A stretch of 25,186 nt of DNA, from assembly GCA_021834865.1 (NCBI GenBank), contig JAKBRD010000010.1, positions 1 to 25,186 on the forward strand. The letters run 5' to 3'. Source of the DNA: Microcaldota archaeon. GTDB lineage: Archaea > Micrarchaeota > Micrarchaeia > Micrarchaeales > Micrarchaeaceae. Shown here one piece after another: positions 20,432 to 25,186 of the stretch (within the stretch, counting starts at the first letter, position 1; each line of letters starts with the position of its first letter). Under the pieces are notes generated by a model that was given only the letters and a program-made list of their open reading frames with translations, had not been told where the DNA came from and searched no databases. Both the position numbers and the translations under genes were made by a program.

Positions 20432-22156
20432 ATGGCAAGCGATGGCCTTCATGAGCTCATAAGGAAGCACGCGCTCAAGAATGCCATGGATTACGGGAAG
20501 GCTGACCCGTCCATAGTTTTGAACAAGACTATAGCCGCGGCAAAGAAGGATGGCGTAGCAATACCCCAGCTAAGGTCCGAAATAGAATCCGTGGTCAATG
20601 AAGTAAATTCTATGAGCAGGGAGGAGCTTGAGAAAAGCTATGAAAAATATTCAGCGGAGTTCGAAAGCGCAGACAAGGAGAAAAAGGAGAAAAGCGCAAA
20701 GCCCAGGATGGTTTTAGAAGGAGCCGTCGAGGGCGATTTTGCGACCAGGTTTCCGCCTGAGCCAAATGGATATATGCATATAGGCCATGCGAAGCCGCTG
20801 TTTCTGGAAGCAGCTTTCAGGGACATATACAAAGGAAAGCTTTTCCTGTATTTTGACGATACAAATCCAAAAAAAGAGAAGCAGGAATACGTTGACGCAA
20901 TAAAGAAGGATCTCGAATGGCTCGGAGTAAAATTCGACAAAGAATATTACGCCAGCGACAGCGTGCCGAAGACTTACGAACTTTGCAGGAAGCTTATAAA
21001 TGATGGGCACGCCTACGCGTGCTCTTGCAGCGCAGAGGAGATAAAAAAGCTCCGGTTTGATGGCAGGGCATGCGCACACAGGGACAGGCCAGCCGACGAA
21101 AGCCTTGAAATATTTGAGAGCATATTGGCAAACAGCTACACAAAAGATGACGTGGTAATAAGATTCAAGGGAGACATGAGTGCAGCAAATACCACCCTCA
21201 GGGATCCGAACATATTCAGGATAGTGAGGGAAAAGCATTACAGGCAGGGCGACAAGTATATCTTATGGCCGACCTATTCTTTCAATACCCCGATAAACGA
21301 TTCCCTGAACGGAGTCACGGACGTGATAAGGAGCAAGGAATATGAATTGGGGGACGAGCTTTACAGGATGGTGCTTAAGGCCCTTGGGCTTAGGGTGCCG
21401 AGGCTGCACCTTGAAGCAAGGCTTAACATAGAGGGCAACGTGACTTCCAAAAGAAAGCTAGTAGAATGGATAAGCAAGGGCTTGATCGCTGGATTCGACG
21501 ACCCAAGGCTGGTAACGATATCGGCTTTGAGAAGGAGAGGCATAATGCCGGCAGCGATAAAGGAATTCGTGCTCAGGCAGGGAATGAGCAAGGTAGACAG
21601 CACAATGAGGCTGTCCATGCTGCTGGACGAAAACAAGAGGCTCGTTGACGAGAATGCAAAGAGGCTTTTCTTCGTCACAGAACCAGTTGAGCTTAACTTT
21701 AAGTATGGCAGCATAGGGAACGCAAGCATACCGCTGCATCCCAGCAACGAAGGGCTTGGAAGCAGGGAATATTACATAAAGGGCAGCCACGTGATGATAA
21801 ACGGCGAGGATGCGGAAAATTATTCCGGAAAGGAAGTAAGGCTTAAGGGCATAGGGATTGTCAGGCTTGAGAATAAGGACAATGTTTATTACGCCGAGCG
21901 TGCAGCCGAAAAGAAGGGCTACGTAAATACGATACAGTGGATACCTGATGATTCGCTTGATGCGATAGTAGTGATACCTGGAAATCCTGCAAATTCGGAA
22001 GAGGAATTCGACCCTGAAAGCCTCAAGGAGATAAAAGGAAAAATAGAGCCTTATGCTTTGAAGATAGATAAAGGCGAAGTTGTTCAGCTCGAAAGATTTG
22101 GATTTGCAACCATGGACAGCAAAGCCCCGATGCGCCTCATATTCATGACGAAATGA
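20432..22156 (+). CDS. gltX: Glutamyl-tRNA synthetase (archaeal type)
   Basis: This 574-residue class I synthetase charges tRNA-Glu, and in most archaea also tRNA-Gln as a non-discriminating enzyme; no GatD/GatE amidotransferase lies in the window. The N-terminal helical extension of about 100 residues typical of archaeal GluRS precedes RFPPEPNGYMHIGH, with HIGH at 116-119. The KMSKS loop is TSKRK at 338-342, with Thr replacing the usual Met. The C-terminal half is the beta-barrel anticodon-binding domain shared with GlnRS. The protein therefore belongs to the archaeal/eukaryotic branch, not bacterial GltX. GGTGA lies 6 nt before the ATG. Its stop is only 1 nt from the stop of the convergent gene. 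Confidence 0.94.
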   Translation: MASDGLHELIRKHALKNAMDYGKADPSIVLNKTIAAAKKDGVAIPQLRSEIESVVNEVNSMSREELEKSYEKYSAEFESADKEKKEKSAKPRMVLEGAVEGDFATRFPPEPNGYMHIGHAKPLFLEAAFRDIYKGKLFLYFDDTNPKKEKQEYVDAIKKDLEWLGVKFDKEYYASDSVPKTYELCRKLINDGHAYACSCSAEEIKKLRFDGRACAHRDRPADESLEIFESILANSYTKDDVVIRFKGDMSAANTTLRDPNIFRIVREKHYRQGDKYILWPTYSFNTPINDSLNGVTDVIRSKEYELGDELYRMVLKALGLRVPRLHLEARLNIEGNVTSKRKLVEWISKGLIAGFDDPRLVTISALRRRGIMPAAIKEFVLRQGMSKVDSTMRLSMLLDENKRLVDENAKRLFFVTEPVELNFKYGSIGNASIPLHPSNEGLGSREYYIKGSHVMINGEDAENYSGKEVRLKGIGIVRLENKDNVYYAERAAEKKGYVNTIQWIPDDSLDAIVVIPGNPANSEEEFDPESLKEIKGKIEPYALKIDKGEVVQLERFGFATMDSKAPMRLIFMTK

Positions 22157-22157
22157 T

Positions 22158-22976
22158 TCATATTTTTCCAAAGTTCGTTATGTCGTCATGCAATGCCAAT
22201 GCGGAAGGCGTGCTTATGTATTTTATTGCTTCTCCTACAAGCGCTTTTGCTTCAGCCATTTTTCGTAGCTTGAAAAGCGCGAGCGCCGCGTAGTACAGCG
22301 CGCCAACCGAAAAGCTTTTCTTGGTGAGCAGTGATTCGGCGTGCGAAAGCGACTCCTCATAGAGCCCGTTAAGATTAAACAGCAGCATCTTCGCATAGCC
22401 CAAAGCCAATGTATTGTTCATCTCGGAAAGCTCGTCTAGGTAGTGCTTTGCCGCTGGCTTGTCCTTGAGCTTAAAGCTCGCTATGAATTGCAGGAATGTT
22501 GTATCCAGAGCCTTGGAATCGGCAGAGACCTTTCCCGCTTCGCTTATTGCCTTGTATAGCGAAAGCCTTGAATCGGCGTAGAGCTTTGACGCTGCTGCCC
22601 TGTGGGTTGCGTTCTCTTCCATAAAGCCAGGCTTATCGTAGCTTATGAGCGAAGTTTCGTTGTTCGAAGCGCTAAGCAGTATTATCCCCTTTAGGTATAG
22701 GAACCATGCGCTCTTGGATGCGGCATATGCGCCATCGCATGATGAAACCGCTGCATTATAATCTTTGGATGAATAGCTTTGGCTTATTGCAGAAACGGCC
22801 TTTGACAGCGAGTCGCTGCTCGTTTCCGAAATTTTCTTGTGTATCAGGGCCTCGCACCATGAGCAAACACAGTGGTCTGACAGCGATATGGTCTTTGAGC
22901 CGCAATAAGGGCACTTTATTAGCATGCCCGAAGATGCAGCATATGATGCCACTAAAGCAGCGCTCTTAACGTTCAA
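22158..22976 (-). CDS. Zinc-ribbon protein with helical repeats (TPR-like), unknown function
   Basis: This 272-residue protein begins with a zinc ribbon, C22-x2-C25 and C38-x2-C41 (KCPYCGSKT and VCSWCEALI, with an extra Cys36). About 220 residues of alpha-helical pairs with Ala-rich packing follow, for example YNAAVSSCDGAYAASKSAWF and VGALYYAALALFKLRKMAEAKALV, reminiscent of degenerate TPR or Sel1-like repeats. This suggests a scaffold or adaptor, but no function can be named. The start is ambiguous: a TTG at 22976 has a GGGGAG site and a TATA-like element about 45 nt upstream (23016-23024), while an ATG at 22925 places the ribbon right at the N-terminus, as in many such proteins. I keep the longer form. 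It follows fibrillarin by 43 nt. Confidence 0.75.
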   Translation of the reverse strand: MNVKSAALVASYAASSGMLIKCPYCGSKTISLSDHCVCSWCEALIHKKISETSSDSLSKAVSAISQSYSSKDYNAAVSSCDGAYAASKSAWFLYLKGIILLSASNNETSLISYDKPGFMEENATHRAAASKLYADSRLSLYKAISEAGKVSADSKALDTTFLQFIASFKLKDKPAAKHYLDELSEMNNTLALGYAKMLLFNLNGLYEESLSHAESLLTKKSFSVGALYYAALALFKLRKMAEAKALVGEAIKYISTPSALALHDDITNFGKI

Positions 22977-23019
22977 AAACTCCCCTCAATTCCATACGTG
23001 TCTTTGTCAAAAGGGTTAT

Positions 23020-23679
23020 TTATCTTTTGCGCAATACGGCAAACATGTGCAGCTCATCGTAAGGCTCTATGCTCACCTTTTCCAGCAGTTCATAAGCCTC
23101 TGCCGCCTTTTTGAGCTCTGAATCGAAGACTTCGGACGGTTTTCTTCCGACGTCTATGCTCTGCGATTTTATTATGAAGTATGCAAATCCTCCCTTCTTG
23201 AGGAACTTTGAATTTTCAAGCAGTATTCCCGACTGGTCGCGCGAAGAAACATCCTGATATATTACGTCGCATTCTGAGATGTAATCCTTGTATTTGTCGG
23301 TGTCGCTTGCATCACCCAGTATTGGCAGCATGTTCTTCCTTTTCTCGCAGACTTTTATGAGCTGGCGCATATTCCTATCGGACAGCTCTATGCAGTAAAC
23401 GGAACCATTGGGGCCTACTATGTCGCTTACGTGGCTTGCAGTTGTTCCTGTCGCCGCGCCAAGATAGAGCACCTTTGAGCCAGGGCCTATGTGCATTTCC
23501 TTCATTCCGTTCATTATGGCTGCCGAGAGCTTGCTCCTGTACGGATTCCAAAGCCTGTACTCCTTGGCACCTATGGCAACCAGCTCCTCGCTGTATGCCT
23601 TGGAGCCCTTGACCATGTTTTCCGTTGCAAGCTTGCCGCCTATTGAAAATACTCCCTTGAAAATCTCCTTTGACTCCAA
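23020..23679 (-). CDS. flpA: Fibrillarin-like rRNA/tRNA 2'-O-methyltransferase
   Basis: This 219-residue methyltransferase is the catalytic subunit of archaeal C/D box RNPs. The family marker EYRLWNPYRSKLSAAI is at 40-55. The SAM-binding motif I is VLYLGAATGTTASHVSDIVG (70-89), followed by VYCIELSDRN (acidic ribose ligand) and DVIYQDVSSRDQ (about 138-149), where family members usually have VAQPNQ after the Asp. Lys171 in FIIKSQSID completes the active-site pattern. The N-terminal beta hairpin domain is normal. It starts with TTG at 23679, supported by GGTGG 4 nt upstream. Nop5, its usual neighbour and partner, is not adjacent: both flanking genes are unknowns. Confidence 0.94.
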   Translation of the reverse strand: MESKEIFKGVFSIGGKLATENMVKGSKAYSEELVAIGAKEYRLWNPYRSKLSAAIMNGMKEMHIGPGSKVLYLGAATGTTASHVSDIVGPNGSVYCIELSDRNMRQLIKVCEKRKNMLPILGDASDTDKYKDYISECDVIYQDVSSRDQSGILLENSKFLKKGGFAYFIIKSQSIDVGRKPSEVFDSELKKAAEAYELLEKVSIEPYDELHMFAVLRKR

Positions 23680-23690
23680 TTAACCACCGA

Positions 23691-23745
23691 TTCGGCAAAA
23701 TGCCTCAGAGTGTTTTGACTAGCAAGAATAATAGCGTTTGCCGAA
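23691..23745 (-). repeat. Long-range inverted repeat with a competing local hairpin in the flpA leader
   Basis: Perfect 9-bp arms, ttcggcaaa (23691-23699) and tttgccgaa (23737-23745), bracket most of the 71-bp spacer before flpA. The same proximal arm can instead form the local hairpin ggca-aaa-tgcc (23694-23704). The proximal arm ends 3 nt from the GGTGG ribosome site on the minus strand. The geometry allows two exclusive folds. Confidence 0.5.
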
Positions 23746-23750
23746 CCCAG

Positions 23751-24065
23751 TCACGTGCCCATGCTTCTCCACGCCTTTTCTATAAGCTGTGTTATGTACT
23801 CATCCCTTATCTCCTGCACTTCGTCTTCTGAAAGGTCGGACATTTCTACGCCGCGCTTTATTCCCTTCTTGCGCAACATCGAGAGCAAAAGCCTCTGCGC
23901 CTTCTCATAGAAGGCATTGGCTTCGTTTGGCCTCTTCTCCCTGAAAGAGCGCCGAGCCCTTTCCAGGTACATAGAAGCCCTCTCAAGCACAGAAAGCTCC
24001 CTTCCCGATTCCGACCGCGTGGAACAGGCATGCACGCGCTTCAAACCGCGCAAGCCATGCACCAT
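23751..24065 (-). CDS. Uncharacterised 104-aa basic helical protein
   Basis: I do not recognise a family. After an arginine-rich N-terminus the sequence is a helical hairpin: LSVLERASMYLERARRSFRE (about 24-43) and EANAFYEKAQRLLLSMLRKKG (about 48-68), then a shorter acidic helix, SEDEVQEIRDEYITQLIEKAW. The first two helices have the spacing of a TPR-like or HEPN/MIT-like pair, but no diagnostic residue is visible. The ATG at 24065 lies about 20-25 nt after the minus-strand TATA-like GTTATTTAATCC, consistent with a leaderless start. The first 25-30 residues look less structured, so an internal start is possible. It precedes flpA by 71 nt with no strong promoter between, so the two may share a transcript. 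Confidence 0.6.
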   Translation of the reverse strand: MVHGLRGLKRVHACSTRSESGRELSVLERASMYLERARRSFREKRPNEANAFYEKAQRLLLSMLRKKGIKRGVEMSDLSEDEVQEIRDEYITQLIEKAWRSMGT

Positions 24066-24128
24066 TACGCAATCTCAAAACAGGATTAAATAACTTCCTA
24101 ATTCAATTATTAAACGGCGATTTTGGAC

Positions 24129-25186
24129 ATGTCTGAGAACATAGTTCTTGAAAAGTTCATGTACGACCTGCTGCCGCTTGCGATGTCGCAATACAGCGAA
24201 AAAGACACCGTTGAAGGTTTTGCAAAAAGCGTAAAGGAGGTCTTCGGAGTAGACGCAGCCAGCTTGAAAAAGCTGGATTCGTTCGGAGAGGAGAACGGAG
24301 GGGTATACGGCTATGTGGCGAATACAAAGAAGGTCTACATAGACAACCAGCTCAGCGATTATTCGGAATTTCCGCAGCTGATAAGCTATAGGAACCTGGG
24401 CTATTCGAGCTGCGCCATACTGCCACTTATGGTGGGTGGCAGGATAATAGGAGTTCTTGAGCTGCTTTCGAAGATGGAGAACAGGTTCAGCAAGGATGTC
24501 CTCAACAGCCTTTCCATAGGCGCTGCTTTCATAGGATTGGCCGTAAGCTATTCCGGAGAAGCGTCAAGGAGCAGGAATCTTGCCGCTTATTTCGACTCAG
24601 CTTTCAGCAGCGGAGCTGCCAACATGCTTGTTTCCCAGGCTGGAAAGGTAATAAAAGCCAACAAGAAGGCGATGGCGTTATTTAGGATTAGCCAGTCGGA
24701 AAGCGTTGACGTGAAGAGCATATTGGGAATGGAATTCAAGGAACTCAAGGGCATGCAGCCTGACATACCGATAAGAAGGCTGGTTCCGGTGAACGGGGAG
24801 AAGCACGTCTTTGAGGTTAACGCTTCAGGCATAAACCAGGGAACGGTTTACGTGTCGCTCGTTGACGTGAGCGACAACGAACTTGTCAACGGCATAAGCG
24901 ATAGCATAGCCAGCACTGGCAAGGCAGTCGCACTCAGCCTCGATGAAAATTTCAGGGTCATAGGCGGCTTCGGCAGGCTTGGAAAGTGGGACAGCGTAGA
25001 CGGCATGAACATCAAAAGCTTAAGGCTGAACAATATGATCCCCGCAGCGGATTATGCCGCGATTGAAGCTTCGCTGAAATCCAAGGGGAGAGCTACGATA
25101 AAGACCGACGTTTCCATTGAAGGGTATAAGGAGAAAACATACATGTCTTTGTCAAAAACCGCATTCGGCTATATATGCATAATGCT
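24129..25186 (+). CDS. GAF-PAS-PAS sensory protein, 3' truncated by window edge
   Basis: The frame is open from the ATG at 24129 to the window end without a stop, giving at least 352 residues. Residues about 15-145 form a GAF-like domain: SSCAILPLMVGGRIIGVLEL is the characteristic central strand pair, followed by SKMENRFSKDVLNSLSIGAA. A first PAS-like domain covers about 153-260 (SGAANMLVSQAGKVIKANKK and a following VDVSD-type end). A second begins near 262 (AVALSLDENFRVIGGFG). No membrane helix is seen, so it is probably cytosolic. The output domain, possibly a histidine kinase or a regulator, lies beyond the window. Such sensors are sparse in reduced archaeal genomes. It is divergent from the small helical gene at 24065, and ggcga precedes the ATG. 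Confidence 0.78.
   Translation, partial: MSENIVLEKFMYDLLPLAMSQYSEKDTVEGFAKSVKEVFGVDAASLKKLDSFGEENGGVYGYVANTKKVYIDNQLSDYSEFPQLISYRNLGYSSCAILPLMVGGRIIGVLELLSKMENRFSKDVLNSLSIGAAFIGLAVSYSGEASRSRNLAAYFDSAFSSGAANMLVSQAGKVIKANKKAMALFRISQSESVDVKSILGMEFKELKGMQPDIPIRRLVPVNGEKHVFEVNASGINQGTVYVSLVDVSDNELVNGISDSIASTGKAVALSLDENFRVIGGFGRLGKWDSVDGMNIKSLRLNNMIPAADYAAIEASLKSKGRATIKTDVSIEGYKEKTYMSLSKTAFGYICIM

Noticed and set aside
23680..23750. A possible tRNA or box C/D RNA in the flpA leader
   Set aside because: The arms form one long-range stem only. There is no T-loop sequence or cloverleaf, and no C box, so I kept it as an inverted repeat.

Overview
The window is a gene-dense archaeal chromosome segment. 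Archaeal markers are MCM helicase, archaeal-type GluRS and MetRS, ribosomal proteins S8e, S24e and S27ae, aIF5A, RpoE1 (Rpb7), Spt4, fibrillarin, an XPD-type helicase and two FtsZ paralogues. Promoters are archaeal TATA boxes. Several first genes appear leaderless, with the TATA element about 23-30 nt before the start codon, while downstream genes carry a GGTG(A) Shine-Dalgarno. Small genes, very short spacers, heavy use of ATA/AGG codons, and two small membrane-anchored exported proteins rich in N-glycosylation sequons suggest a small-genome DPANN-like lineage (perhaps Micrarchaeota/ARMAN-like). That placement is inference, because no rRNA is present.

Layout: 1-714 is the C-terminal end of an XPD/DinG-like helicase. 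It converges on a leftward pair, MCM followed by a presenilin/SPP-type intramembrane aspartyl protease (3699-655). A divergent promoter region separates MCM from MetRS (3814-5475). An unrecognised gene follows (5511-6164), then a compact set of S8e, a 154-aa unknown and ornithine carbamoyltransferase (6257-8029), and an exported anchored protein (8083-8748). Next are tandem ftsZ1-ftsZ2 (8945-11046) and a tight translation operon of aIF5A, S24e, S27ae, a CPBP/Abi membrane protease and a TrmJ-like RNA methylase (11170-13557). sepF, which encodes the likely FtsZ membrane anchor, lies on the minus strand at 13943-13569.

The second half holds a DUF488 protein, a CoA-binding-fold protein, an FAD oxidoreductase and an MFS transporter (14141-17648). 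The conserved Fcf1-like PIN / rpoE1 / spt4 block follows (17740-18914), then a long FKBP prolyl isomerase, a second exported protein, GluRS, a zinc-ribbon helical-repeat protein, fibrillarin and a small helical unknown. The window ends in a GAF-PAS-PAS sensory protein that runs off the edge.

The main themes are information processing (replication, transcription, translation, rRNA modification) and FtsZ/SepF cell division. The most interesting non-routine items are the ftsZ1-ftsZ2/sepF neighbourhood, the CPBP membrane protease with a basic histone-like N-terminal tail fused by stop/start overlap to S27ae, the presenilin-like protease behind MCM, a possible pair of competing hairpins before fibrillarin, and the GAF-PAS protein. 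No tRNA, rRNA, CRISPR array, insertion sequence or integrase was seen, and no gene-free stretch exceeds 300 bases.
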